Shown piece by piece: positions 1 to 10,885 of a stretch of DNA of 64,000 bases. Source of the DNA: Hydrangea macrophylla (Eukaryota; Streptophyta; Magnoliopsida; Cornales; Hydrangeaceae); NCBI GenBank assembly GCA_033977485.1, contig CM066993.1, positions 33,706,501 through 33,770,500 on the forward strand, read 5' to 3'. Both the position numbers and the translations under genes were made by a program. Within the stretch, counting starts at the first letter, position 1. The number at the start of each line of letters is the position of its first letter. Below the pieces are notes generated by a model. The model did not search any database. It was not told the origin of the DNA and was given only the letters and a program-made list of their open reading frames with translations.

Positions 1-484
1 CAAATGTACTCGTGAAGCCTTTTTAAAGGATAATGATGAGTTTTCTGATGAAGGACCTTTGCTCAACGATAAAACTGTAATGTTGGATTCTAAACAATTT
101 CAACATATACATCGATGATTACTATTTCGACTTGACGTTCACGGACTCAATGACTACTACATGTTTAAGTCATTTGTAACATATCTATTGAATATATCCT
201 CATATAACTACTAATATATAAACTTCTATGTATAAATATCAGTGAGTATAAAGCATTTTTAAAATCCACTTACGATAAAGGAAAGGGGATTGTAAAGACA
301 GAAGTAGAGATACAAACTTCTTTTATCCCCTGGTTATATGAAAAGGTATTTCTCAGTTAATAAGAAATAAGAATATTGACATATGTAATTTATTTAGTTA
401 GGTTCATAGTGTACTTATAAGAGTGTTTCCATTGAACAGTTGGTGTCTTCTGGTGAAACTGAGACAAATGCTACTTTGTGGCGG

Positions 485-1046
485 TTAGTTTAAGGGCCAA
501 AGCACATGGTCAAAACATACAAAAAGTACCGCGTTAATGGTTTTGTATTTTTTCCTAAGTATGACGAAGAAACTGTTGTCATGCAAGATAACGGTGTTTG
601 CATGAAGGCATGCACTACATTTAGGGCAAAAAAAAGTGATGAAAGGCTCAAGGATGCTTGGACAATGTGGTATGGGGTTATCAATCAAATTGTTGAGTTG
701 GACTATACAATATTTAAAGAGTTTGTGTTTTCATTGCGATTGGGTGCGAGTGGAGGACAAGACCAATGGTTGCAAATACTGTCCGAACTCTAACTTGATG
801 ATGGTAAATTTTGCTCACTTAAAGAGTAATGCCAGTGAGTTCGACGAGCCTGTCATTCTTGCTTCCGAGGCGAGTCAAGTCTTCTACTCAAAAGGCTTTA
901 GAAATCCCAATTAGTGGGAGGTTATACATTCACCGAAGAGATTGACCAATCGAGTAGACGAGTTAGAGATACCAAGTGTCTTCCAATCTACCCTTGAAGA
1001 CCAACCTCATTTGGAAGATCTGTTGAAGCAGCATGGCTCTGCCTAA
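485..1046 (+). pseudogene. TNPD transposase C-terminal region (DUF4216-like), frameshifted
   Basis: The reading frame from 506 gives a GY-type segment (YKKYRVNGFVFFPKY) and then WYGVINQIVELDY, both typical of the DUF4216 region at the C-terminus of plant CACTA transposases. Near 725-740 the frame shifts. The next frame continues with CDW and then VILASEASQVFYSKG, matching the family signature in which a 'CDWF' motif is followed by 'FILASQAKQVFY'. A stop at about 914 interrupts the last part. In intact elements this protein binds and cuts transposon ends in the nucleus. This copy is broken and would not be functional. Assignment is by motif recall; a profile search against DUF4216 would settle it. 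Confidence 0.65.
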
Positions 1047-1344
1047 TGTTATTTATCTTGCATTAATTGCCTCTATATTGAGTTTAACCATATTTTTGTT
1101 AAGACTTTTTGTACTATTACTTGATTGAATGCAAAACGTTACTTTTCTTTAGATAATTGTTATGCGTTAAATATTATTGTTCTTTGCTATCATTGTTGTT
1201 CGTAAACTACCACCTTGTTTTCAAATGACTGGAATTGGAATTATGACATCAAGTGGAGGTAATTTTAACCCGAGTTCATCTTAACCATATTATTCTGTCC
1301 CACCCACATCTGAGTCATCAAGAGACAAAGCCCCAAAAGAAAAA

Positions 1345-2533
1345 ATGAAAGTCACAATCAAAATGGATGGGTCTGTAGTGGGTGAATACTTGAAGGTATG
1401 GAGTACTCGTACGGGAGATTTGGTGAAAATGCACATTCCAATTGGCTACAATGATTTAGAAAAGAGCCAAAGAATTTCAAAGACGATGTTTGGAATGCTT
1501 TAATGGTAAACTTTTTTGTGTAGGCTCTTTTTTTAATTCGATGGATTACTTAAGGTTTTAATTTTTTCTTAACATAACTATCCTATTCCACTACTAGGTT
1601 GAATTTGAACTTGATGTTCCACAATCTGTGTCTCGCCCATTTGCGGAGAGGTCGTGGCCCCAAAAATTTAGAACACACAAAAATAACTTGCGGAACCTTG
1701 TGAGGAAAGGTCATCAAGACATGCCAAAAGGTGTTGATCCACATGTATGGAGCAAGTTTGTAGAAAATGAGAGAGATCCAACAAAGGTGGAGCAAATTGC
1801 TAGAAATTTGAACAACAGAAAACAACTTAAGATTCCCCATACACTTGGGCGTCGTTCCTATGCTCAAAAACTATACTTAATGATTCGTATCATTGCTTAC
1901 ACTTTTTCTATTTGATGCAAGTTTTTCATAGCTAACTCATTAAATTTCAATGTGTAGCGAAAAAAAAGCCTAGAAATTACTACAGCCGTGTTGACAAATG
2001 GTTGGTGGCACATGAGCATAGTGATGGGAGTGTCTTGGAGAGTGCTAAGAATAAATATGTAAGTAACATATTGTTTGTAGGTTTTAATTTATAGCTTAAT
2101 TTTTTTAGTGTATTATCACAATATTTACATTTAATGACTACAGGATGAAATAAAGGCAAATGAAAATATAAGAAAAAGCAGCAGCTTGACTGATGAGGGA
2201 TGTAGTAACATTTGTGAAGACTTTGACAATGACAAGTTAACTCATGTATTTGGGAAGGAAAAAAGGGAAGGGGTTCGTGATGTACGTTTCCGCATCTCTA
2301 AGAGGCAACTACTTCATATCGGGTTGGCAAGGTCCAAAATTGAGGGAAAAAAGAAAGTAAATGAAGAAGTTGCTGCATTGGAGGATAGGGTCATCTCTCA
2401 TGTTGACTTAAAATTTCATGATATGCAAGGTATAGTTATGTCTTTAGTTTCGAAACTCTCAAATGTCAGTACCCTTCCAGTGATGATTACTCCCTCAGGT
2501 GAGTTTGGATCAAATTCAGTTAATCTCATTTAG
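1345..2533 (+). pseudogene. Ptta/En/Spm-type plant transposase (Transposase_24-like), multi-exon, damaged
   Basis: Four exon-like blocks can be joined. Block 1 is about 1345-1505 and needs a frame change near 1460 to read PKNFKDDVWNALM. An intron of about 92 nt (1506-1597, GT..AG) follows. Block 2, 1598 to about 1870, reads VEFELDVP and contains RSYAQ. Block 3 is 1958-2058. A GTAAGT donor at 2059 and a CAG acceptor at 2143 lead to block 4, 2144-2533, which starts DEIKANE and ends at TAG. The order (short N-terminal block, 'W..K..L', 'SYA', 'W...H...DGS', 'K..' block) matches the second CACTA protein family. The frameshift means it is probably not translated whole. It lies directly downstream of the TNPD fragment, as expected. 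Confidence 0.65.
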
Positions 2534-2629
2534 CTACAAACTTGAATAATGTTTTTACCATAATGGGTGTTTCACATTCTACTCATCTGATGCCTCCTCC
2601 CATGCCTCCTCCCACAGACAAGCCCCCTT

Positions 2630-2870
2630 GTATATTATTTGATAAGTTTGGTAGACACTTAGTAAAGGGGTATGTTGTGACGGATACTACAACTAATGTT
2701 TAATTGTCATGGCAAACAAGTTGGTATTGGCGAAAAGAAAGTTTATATCGAGGAAGTGTTAGAGCCTGATGCTCGTTTGTGGGATTCTCAAGGGGAACAT
2801 GATACATTGGCAAGCGTTGTTCAAGGGGGATTTATAATTTGGCTTGAGGGTTGGTTAATGATTGGTTGAC
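2630..2870 (+). pseudogene. CACTA second-ORF C-terminal fragment
   Basis: After a stop, a short open piece around 2705-2868 reads CHGKQVGIGEKKVYIEEV and ends in a W-rich segment. It resembles the 'VHG.P.G.G..KV.V..V..G' end block that follows the Transposase_24 domain in plant CACTA proteins. Stops on both sides show it is a remnant. It supports placing the 3' end of the coding part of the transposon here. Confidence 0.45.
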
Positions 2871-3204
2871 TATGTTTGTCTTATTTTCTATGACTTTAAA
2901 TTTCAGACATGGTTTTTTTGTTAGTTAGTTTAGTTTAGTTTTGGATGGATTAATTACTCTTTAATTTCAGACACGGTTTGCTAGTTTTGGTTTGGATGTT
3001 GAAACACTTTGTATTTAAGGATAACTATGCTTATTTTGGATTATATTTCTTGCGTTTAATATAGATTGAGGTTATATTTGTTATGGATTAGATTTGAGCT
3101 TGTTATATGTTTATAGTAAATATGATGTGGATGTGATGTAAATTAGGTGCAAATAAAATTGGGGAGTATTTTTTAGTATTTGTGTTTTTCATATTTAAAA
3201 TAAT

Positions 3205-3430
3205 TACTAACGAATAATTTCGGATAGAATTCTTACACAAGTATTAGAAAACAAACCGTTAGAAATTACTAACGGTTTATATCCGTTAGTAATTATCTCG
3301 AAAGTGTTGGAAAATTCCCATATTACAAACCGTTAGTAATGGTATTACTAATGGACAATACTTGTTACAAAATTCCGTTAGTAATTTGCCTACAAAACTA
3401 TTAGAAAATAAACCGTTAGAATATATATTA
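3205..3430. repeat. CACTA subterminal repeats (CCGTTAGTAATT)
   Basis: At least six copies of the CCGTTAGTAAT/ATTACTAACGG motif occur within about 220 bp, in both orientations, and some are back to back so that they form short hairpins (for example around 3260-3290). In CACTA elements such repeats are binding sites for the second transposon protein. Confidence 0.65.
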
Positions 3431-3722
3431 CTCCTAAAAAAAATTTAAAAATGTCTCGACTGTTTTCTATTATGTTGATGAACTTGAACTTGTAATTTTC
3501 ATTTTACCTTTGACATTTTTTTTTTAATTTTAAGAAAGATATAGACTAAATTGTTAATATGATGAGATTGCCATCTTAACTAACACCGTAATTAAAATGC
3601 CCCGAGAATACTTGTATTAACTTTTACATTTTCTAGTAAAAAACTATGAAAGGACATGTGAGTTCATTCTGTAAATACTATTCTGGAGCATGTCTGGTCT
3701 GTGTATAAATATAAATTACGGC

Positions 3723-4210
3723 TAATTACATTTTATCCTTTGTGGTTAGGCTCAGTTGCACTTTACCCCCTGTGGTTCAAAAGTGGACACTTAACCCCTC
3801 TATAGTTTTGGACTAAATTGAAGCTATTAAGATTTCTCTCAAAATTGATGTAAATTTTAAAATTGACAAAAATATTTACACTTAACCATTTGCATGTGCG
3901 GTTAATTTTGGGATTAATTCGCTATATGGGGATAATGCTTCCATATAACCCATCTACATGGGTATAATTTTGACACTTAATAATCTCTTGTTGGGCTAAT
4001 TTTGAGGTTAACTGCCTTTGTGGAGGCTAATTTTGATGCTTAAACTCACCCATGTGGGGCTAATTTTAACACTTAATTTCCTATGTGGGCTATTTTGAGA
4101 GAAATCTTAGTAATTGCACTTTAATTCAAAACCACAAGAGTTTAAGTGTCCACTACACAGGGGGTTAAAGTGAAACTGAGCTTTAACCATACAGATGTAA
4201 AATGTAATTA
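3723..4210. mobile_element. Foldback MITE-like element 1
   Basis: The left end (TAATTACATTTTATCC.. then a tgtggttagg motif) and the right end (..GTAAAATGTAATTA) are inverted repeats of about 40-90 bp with several mismatches. Inside there are pyrimidine/AAC blocks that are mirrored on the other arm (cacttaacccc against ggggttaa). There is no coding capacity. It lies between the CACTA remnant and the GH17 gene. The copy at 44372-44817 is a clear relative and 9579-9982 is a more distant one. Confidence 0.6.
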
Positions 4211-4379
4211 ATCTTACAATATATACTCCATATTTTACCTACATAGACATTCGTGTAAAAGAACATTTTTGTTTTGTTTTTTTTTTTACCTAGGGAAACT
4301 TTACCAAGTGATGCTCAAAGTTACACATGCGCCAAATTTTCAAGCTCTACAATGATTTCCATTTTTCTCATAATAATAA

Positions 4380-5553
4380 TTAACTTCCTTCTATGACATA
4401 TAATGAGGAGAGAGACAATAATGCCACAACTATAATAGTTGTAAACACATTGTACAGTCTTTCTGAACCACTTATTATTTGAACTATTAATTTGCAAGGA
4501 TATAACTTTTCATGTGTTGAGCTAAACCAAGGCTTGTGGAGTGGGTCGTCTGTGGATATCACTCCTAGCCCTCTCAACCGCCCTTCAGTATTCTCTGGCG
4601 TGCACATATCTGGCTCCTTGGTAGCATATGTTTGGTACGCCATGTTGAAAGCGTACGAAACATTTCCATAATAATCCAAAACCTGATTGCATGACAATCC
4701 GTACTCTAAGCTCGAGCAATCCACGTCTCTACACGTAGTTTTGAATGTCTCTTCCACCAGAGCTCGTTCGGTATTCATTTTCTCCCTGTTCAACACACAC
4801 CACCGCGTTGGCATGTACTGTTGACTCGTAATCTGTGGACCATACTTCAAATTACCTCGGCCGGTGAAATCAATCCTACACTTGGGCTTACCATCGTATT
4901 CGTAAAGGCCCCAATGGCGGTCGAGCGGGCTCCTACGAGTACTTAACTTGTTCTCGTCGATCAAGCTGTACAAATAATAATCAAATGGACCTGGTCGAAG
5001 TGGGGTCCCCGTGCCTTTTGCATATTTCTGCATAAACATATTAAAAAAATGTTCGGTGTATCCATCGTAATTGTCTGATGGCCATCCAACTTCACCGACT
5101 GTCACTCTCATTCTTGGGAAACCGGCCTTAGTTAGCGCCGTTACGACGGTGTCATACAGTAAATCAAACGAGCTGGTGTAGATAATGTTATTGTCGGTAA
5201 TAGAATAATCGATTCCATTCCCGTGAAAAGTTGAAAAATTTTGTGTGGTCTCAGGATTTTCTAGGAGGTAATTGAATGGAGATATGGTGATCACAAATGG
5301 GGAGTTATTGGTGTCGAGAAATTTTAGTATTGGGAGCATAATGTCCTTTATGTCCTCGCGAAATTCACCCCCCGATGGATGTTTTGTTTTAGACTCGCAC
5401 AAATCCTCACCAAAGGGTACGGTGGCCTTGATTTTGTTTCCCGGATGATACTCATCGAGGGCTTTTTGGATATTTTCCAAAGCCGGGAATATATGTTTGT
5501 AGTATGTGTCATTGCGGTACTTCAAGAATGGTTTATTCCCAACTGCCACATAC
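4380..5553 (-). CDS. Exon 2 of the GH17 gene
   Basis: Encodes the rest of the catalytic domain, the X8 domain and the C-terminal hydrophobic tail without any stop, which argues against an old pseudogene. It begins in frame with YVAVGNKPF across the splice. GTPLRPGPFDYYLYSLIDEN and RHWGLYEYDGKPK are characteristic of the subgroup with GPI-type tails. The stop TAA is at 4380-4382. Confidence 0.85.
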
Positions 5554-8500
5554 CTACAAAGCCAACCAAGAGAAAAATAAAATGAAATACAATTTTAGTC
5601 GAAAGTCCTACGATAAATTTGTTTGATTTTAGATCCAATTCATTTTGTATTGTAGTAAAAGATCTCTCAATAGAAAATTTCGCATAACTAGTCATGAGGT
5701 TAAATATTTAAATATCACATGGTTAATTATGTAAATTTTTATTACATGAGAATGCGATTTGAGTAAGTTTCCACTAATCAGGAACTCTTGACCAAGATTA
5801 CAAAACCGGATGTCCGTTCAAACTTACATAATCTAATATGAACGTTTATGTGGAGTGTTGGATTAGGGTCTTGGGGCTCATGGTCATGCTTTTTAAGTGG
5901 AGGGATGGTTGGTGTTAAAAAGATATAGGGGTGTCTCTGTGTGTGTATTTACCTCTGGGGGTATTCTAACTTTTAGCCGAGTTTTTTCTAGCATTGAGTT
6001 TGGTGTGTGTTTCGCTTTTTGAGTAATGAGTTCGGTGTGAGTTATTCGTTTCGTGGGTGTGTGTTTTGGCATCCTTGGCTAGGTGTATGTGTGGGGTGTT
6101 CATATTGTTATGTGCATTCTCAGGTAATAAAGGAAAAACCTTCAAGTTCAGGGTAATTGTTTTTGATAATGGGTTTGGTTTTTCTGCATGAAAATTTGTA
6201 CTTTGAAGTTCAGCTGGTGGTTTGTTCTCTAATTGGTTTTGATATGTTTGAAGAACTGCTTACTGCTGGATTTTGTGCTTCGGTCTGGAAAAAAAAAGGT
6301 TTATTTCAAAGGCTGATGCAATGGGAGCTGTGGTCTGGTGGTTTTGATTGGGTCTGGGATTGCGGTTCTTTTGTTTTCCCATGTGCTGATGTCTATATGT
6401 TGCTTCATTGGAATTCTTTGGTTGTGTATCATGGATGCTGTCTGTTTAAAATGTGGTCACATTGCGTTGATGATGTTATGTGCTGCTCAGTCTTCACTGT
6501 GTTGATGTCTTCCAAGAACTGCAGTTGGGATATATTTCTGCAACTTCCTTTGCAAAAATGGGTCTGAAGGGAGTGCCCGAGGATTCTGTTGCTGTTGTCT
6601 TGGGGCAGGGATTTGTGAATGCTGGGATGTACATACGATCAAATGGGGCAGTGCTTTTTGAGTATTGCCTGTTGCACAATTTCTGAAGGAAAAATTTCGT
6701 TTTTGCCTTTGTTGCTGTTTACGGAGCAATATGTTTTTGTTTGTTGTCATGTGCATCAATGGTGGGCTGGGGCTTGAGGATTTATCAAGTTTTGATTGGT
6801 TGTAATGGGTAGTGTTCATATTTTGGGGCTGGGTCCTTCTTGCTGTTTTTTTGTGGCCTTTCAATTTGCTGTCAAAAGGGTGCTGTGCTGTCAAAAATCT
6901 GCTGCTGCTATTGCCAATATGGTGCTCAATTAATTTTGATTTTAGTTCTCATGCTCGGAATGAAAAAACTCTATGGGTATTGAAAGTTACTATGCATGGA
7001 TAGTTGAACACATCAACATATATTGCGGTGGGCTGTGGCTAAATGAATGTTTTCTTCGGGCTGATGGTTTGGTAATGCTGTGATTTTGGGATACTATTGG
7101 CAGAAGATTGGTGGATTGTAGACTGTTCACTAATTATGCAGGAACTATGTGGTGTGGGCATTGTGCCTAAAGTGGTATCATAAAGGAGTGGGTACAATTT
7201 TCTTTGGTTTGGTTGGTTGATTTAGGGGCTTTGTTCCATGTGTTTACTATTGTGCGTGTTATGGTGGTGTAGCTACTGTACTAGGTCGCTAGTTGCCTGG
7301 GGTGTTTTTCTTGTTGGTGTGTTTTTGGGGATATTTTGTTCCAAGGGATTGGTCATGGGGGTGCTTGTGTAAGGACCTATTTGAGTGCTTTCTTGCTAGT
7401 TCTTGAAACTGGGTCTTTGAATTGGTGTAAAAATTCATCTTGTTTAGTTCAATTTTGATCATTAGATGTATTCCAAAAAAAAATTAAAAAATTTCTTTGG
7501 CCTTTTAGGCTTTTTATAAAAATTTGCTGTTAAAAAAAAAATAAAAAAATAATCTTCCCCAAAAATAATATTTATCCATATATATATACAAAGATTTTCT
7601 AAATAGGGTCAACTCTCTTTAATAAAGAGAGGACATCTATTTTGGCCGTTGGATTTTGTTTAAAAACTATAAAATGACAATTGCCTTTAATGAAAACACG
7701 ATCCGATTTTCAAAACAGACGTCCTCTCTTTAATAAAGAGAGTGTGCCCTCTTTAGAGCTGACTGTATATATATATATATATATGTATGTATGTGTGCGT
7801 GTTTATAGAGAGAGAGAAAGACAGACAGAGAGAGATGCAAAGAAAGAAGAAAAGGAAAACATATACACTGAAGGAGGAGAAACTAAAGAGATTTCTTTTT
7901 GTATTGCTAGATGCACAACAAAAATGCACAACTAAATGCACAACCAGTTTAAAATTGTTGGACATCGTGCTGAAAAAACTGTACACTCCTTTTTTTTGTC
8001 TTTTTGTGTGTACAGACTTTTCAGCACGAAGTCCAACAATTTTAAGCAGGTTGTGCATTTGGTTGTGCATATTTTTTGTGCATCTATCATTTCCCGTATG
8101 TATATCTGCATGTGCATGGGACCCGCTACCCAGCTCTAGCAGGATAGTGTCGTGATCAAGTTTAGAGAAATAAAAAATAGTTAAATACACATATTAGTCA
8201 CATTCATTAATTAATTGCCATCAGATTACTGTTTTTTTTTAAATATAAGTCCATCTAGTTAAAGTCACAAAATTAATTTTAAATAACACATATTGGTTAA
8301 TTGTTTTGTTTAGTAGAAGGTGCAATTGTTTTGTTCCCACTTCTGTTGAACTTTGCGAATCCTGTAGGTTTTTTTTTTTTTTTTTTTTGTTCACGAAATG
8401 AGGAATTCCATTGGTTTTGTTTGTAGTTCTGACCGGACTTTGTTATGGGATCAGTACTTGTCCAAACAGTGTCTAATTTGCCTAATGATTTACGCTTTCT

Positions 8501-10399
8501 AGATCAGTCTAGTGTTTAGTTTATATCTTTTTGCGGTTCTTTTGTGTTTTGTAGGATCATTGAACTTAAAAACGTCAGGTTACAAAAAGGAGGAACCAAA
8601 AAAAAAAAAAAAAAAACATTTTACACAGTTGGTCACCTATGTCAGTTTGGTATCTGTAATTTAAAAATTATCACTTAATCCTTGTAGTTTTATAAGTGTC
8701 AAATAAGTCTAATAAGACATTTAGTGACGAATAATTTTGTCACTGAAAGTAAAAAATTTGTCACAAAAAGTGTTTTAGAGACTGAAATGACACACTTATG
8801 AAATAACAAGGACTAAAATGACACTTTTTAAACTACATGGACCAAATTGACACAAAAAACAATCTTGGAGGGTGTAAAATGTAGTTAAGCCTAAAAATAA
8901 AAAATAAAAAGAGCTAAAGTGAAAATGCTGAAAACAGATAGTTTGATTGGGTCGGTTTTGGTCAGGTTTGAACCTAATTGAGATTTTGGACATGAAAATA
9001 AGGAACTTGTGCGAAAATTGATCCTTCTAATTTTTTTTATTTTTTTATTTTTTATTTATTGGGTGTAAATACCACTCATATACCTCAAGAATTATAACAA
9101 AAAAAAAAGAGGAGAAGCAATGTCTAGGGCTACACAACCTTTGAAGAGATAAAAGGAAGAGAAGAAAAAGGAGTTTCAAGGTCTTATTAGACAATATTTC
9201 TTTGGCAGCCTTTTCTCTTTCCTTTTGTAATTATTCCCTTGTGAAATATACTAATCTAATGTTTTGAAAAATAATATATATACCATGAAAGAATGAATTT
9301 TTTTTTTTTTTTTTTTTTGTGCTAATCTTAGTTTATTTCTCATGTTCGATTTTGGGATGCCTCGAATTTTTGGTGATGTCAAATTTGGGTTTAAAATTAA
9401 GAGTAATGCTATGTTTTCTAACTCCACGTCCCAGATATGTAAAACAGTGAGACCATTAATGTGGGGTAACTTTATTATCCTCCAATTAAAATCTACTACA
9501 GTAATGTGTATATGTGTATGTATATGTATGTACCCGAATATGTGTATAGGAAGAAAGAAAAAAAATTTTAAAAAAAAAGGGTAAATTACATTTTGTAGTC
9601 TTATAGTTTGGGTGTGATTTCACTTTAGTCCCTGCAGTTTCAATTTTGTTATTTTGATCTTTACAATTTCAGTTTAGGTTCAATGTAATCCATTCATAAA
9701 AAAATCCTTACACTTTTGACAGAAATAGTTTATGTGTTGCGCATGTGAGGCATCATTAGGAGCACAATGATTAATTTACTTAGAGAAATTGTACTTCACC
9801 CACCTATATTGAACCTATATCTGTCAAAATTTGTAAAAAAAAAAAAAAAAAAAAAATGTTGAATGGATTATATAGAACCTAAATTGAAATTGTAATGACC
9901 AAATTGACAAAATTGAAACGGCTAAAACCAAAGTGAAATCACACCACCCAAACTATAAGGGTGTAATGTGTAATTTTACCCTTAAACAAAATCTATTCAT
10001 GAAGAAGAGAATTTGAAAGATTGCTTACTTTATATCGACATGATTGTTGATATGTTCCGTAACATTTTTTTTGACCCATAGCCTAGCATTGTCAGAGCTG
10101 TTTGCAAATCGATATAACTGGTCATTAGGGATGCCAATCATAAGCTCAATGCCTGTGTTTGCAAATGCACTAACCACGTGTTCCTCTGCATCAAATAGCT
10201 TCACCTGATCGAACCCAATATTCATAATCAGGTTCACAACCGCTGATACTACTAACTGGTTTGTTGTGTTTCTTCCCCAATTCACTCCCAAACCTCTGAC
10301 AACAACATTGCTGCTTGTGAAGAAAATCATTGAACAGACCCATATCATCAAGATATGGGAATGTCCAATTGCCCCCATGGTTAATTTAGAGAGAGACAA
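4380..10399 (-). CDS. Glucan endo-1,3-beta-glucosidase (GH17 with X8/CBM43 domain), two exons; catalytic acid/base replaced
   Basis: Join exon 1 (10029-10399) to exon 2 (4380-5553) on the minus strand. The donor GTAAGC starts at 10028 and the acceptor TTTGTAG ends at 5554. The split codon is AA|G, and the join gives 515 codons (514 aa plus TAA), a normal family length. Residues about 15-34 form a signal-peptide-like segment, and GLGVNWGRN begins the mature GH17 domain. The nucleophile motif VGEVGWPSD is present (Glu278). At the acid/base site the usual GNE is GNK (Lys131), so hydrolysis is probably lost or very weak. The X8/CBM43 domain starts at WC (375-376). A hydrophobic tail (488-514) suggests a GPI anchor at the cell wall or plasmodesmata. 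Family members cut callose. The GAA-to-AAA change may be an allele or mark early decay. Confidence 0.88.
7606..7765. mobile_element. Short MITE-like inverted-repeat element
   Basis: The near-palindrome CTCTCTTTAATAAAGAGAG occurs at 7613-7631 and again at 7724-7742, so the two ends can pair with each other and each can also fold on itself. The roughly 90 bp between them have no coding potential. No clear target duplication was seen. Located in the GH17 intron. Confidence 0.45.
7910..8084. repeat. Long hairpin (two 77-bp inverted arms) in the GH17 intron
   Basis: The arm 7910-7986 pairs with 8008-8084 at roughly 90% identity, leaving a loop of about 21 nt that is T-rich on the plus strand. The arms carry repeated TGCACAAC motifs and the core AAAATTGTTGGAC. 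RNA from either strand, including the gene's own pre-mRNA, would fold into a stem of about 75 bp. It may be a MITE or a precursor of small RNAs. No target duplication was identified. Confidence 0.7.
8616..8884. mobile_element. Foldback MITE-like element 2
   Basis: The end ACATTTTACACAG at 8616 is mirrored by GTGTAAAATGTAGTT near 8872-8886, and inner blocks (TTGTCACTGAAAG against TTTGTCACAAA; AAGTGTCA against TGACACTT) pair as well. It is non-coding and similar in design to the other 'taaaatgtaatta' foldbacks in this window. Confidence 0.5.
9579..9982. mobile_element. Foldback MITE-like element 3
   Basis: The left end GGGTAAATTACATTTTG and the right end TGTGTAATTTTACCC are inverted. The next blocks also pair (TATAGTTTGGGTGTGATTTC against GAAATCACACCACCCAAAC). 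A poly-A run interrupts the middle. It sits in the GH17 intron about 50 bp from exon 1. Confidence 0.6.
10029..10399 (-). CDS. Exon 1 of the GH17 gene
   Basis: Encodes residues 1-123 and two bases of codon 124. The ATG at 10397-10399 is chosen because the peptide that follows (SKLTMGAIGHSHILMIWVCSM) supplies a signal-like hydrophobic core. A second Met eight codons inside (MGAIG) is a possible alternative start. KLFDAEE and IGIPNDQL are standard GH17 N-terminal motifs. The exon ends at a good GTAAGC donor. Confidence 0.85.
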
Positions 10400-10504
10400 A
10401 TGAGGAGGAACAAGTGGGTGGTTTTTCAGGTGTTTTAATTTTGGTATGTGCCCGGTGCCCCCCCACCCCCAAAAATAGCTTCAAATTCTATGTATATCTA
10501 ATTT

Positions 10505-10522
10505 AACTATACATATATAAGA
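10505..10522 (-). promoter_or_regulatory. Possible TATA region of the GH17 gene
   Basis: On the minus strand the sequence CTTATATATGTATAG lies about 110 bp upstream of the ATG. The position suits a core promoter, but AT-rich runs are common here, so this is only a candidate. Confidence 0.3.
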
Positions 10523-10677
10523 AATATGTGGTTACTGTTCATCAGTGCATTAAAGTACTATAATGCCCCTTTCCACAGTTCAGCCTTTGATTTTTCACAG
10601 CTGGCTTTTTCGTCATTTCGTCTTTGGCTTCCAAGACTCCACATATAGTGCCTTTGACCATTGTGTCTTTTCCTCAC

Positions 10678-10885
10678 AACCGCACACCATCGTCAGCAAG
10701 TCTCTTGTGAGTGATAAGTTTTTTGGGTATTATACTAAAGAGGTTTAGTGTTCGAGTCATGGTAAGCGTGGTCACTAGAGTATTCACTTGGCGCCTCCAA
10801 GCCTCGGGGAATTAGTCGAGGTGCGCGCAAACTGGCCAGAACACCCCCGATTACCAAAAAAAAAAAAAACCGCACACCATCGTCA
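10678..10885 (+). mobile_element. tRNA-derived SINE with 16-18 bp target duplications
   Basis: The body is about 10696-10869. A B-box-like GTTCGAGTC is at 10751-10759. The 3' part carries TTAGTCGAGGTGCGCGCAA and GGCCAGAACACC, sequences I recognise from common plant SINEs, and it ends in a run of A. CCGCACACCATCGTCA occurs directly before (10680-10695) and directly after (10870-10885) as a perfect duplication. The A box is weak. It lies about 300 bp upstream of the GH17 start codon. Confidence 0.85.

Larger units (their letters stand above)
1..3470 (+). mobile_element. Decayed CACTA (En/Spm-type) transposon, 3' part
   Basis: This region holds broken coding sequence of two kinds typical of plant CACTA elements: the C-terminal part of a TNPD-like transposase (about 480-1046) and a Ptta/En/Spm-type second protein (about 1345-2860). 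These are followed by a non-coding tail. Between about 3205 and 3425 the motif CCGTTAGTAATT and its reverse complement recur many times in both orientations, as expected for CACTA subterminal repeats. The left end is outside the window. I could not find a clean terminal TAGTG at the right, so 3470 is only where the repeats fade. Frameshifts and stops show that the copy is dead. Confidence 0.75.
5554..10028 (-). other. 4.5-kb intron of the GH17 gene, filled with repeats
   Basis: This is non-coding. About 5850-7480 is G/T-rich on the plus strand and ends in A-rich tracts (7476-7500, 7530-7550), which suggests an inserted retroposed sequence, but I see no RT or other domain. Further on are foldback elements (7606-7765, 7910-8084, 8616-8884, 9579-9982), a TA repeat near 7766-7785, a GA-rich tract near 7806-7860, and T- or A-runs at 8369-8390, 8598-8616, 9299-9318 and 9836-9856. 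The open frames in this stretch are not convincing as genes. Confidence 0.6.

Noticed and set aside
6157..6567. 136-codon plus-strand frame in the GH17 intron
   Set aside because: Low-complexity W/C/F-rich translation of G/T-rich DNA, no known domain, and antisense to the host gene.
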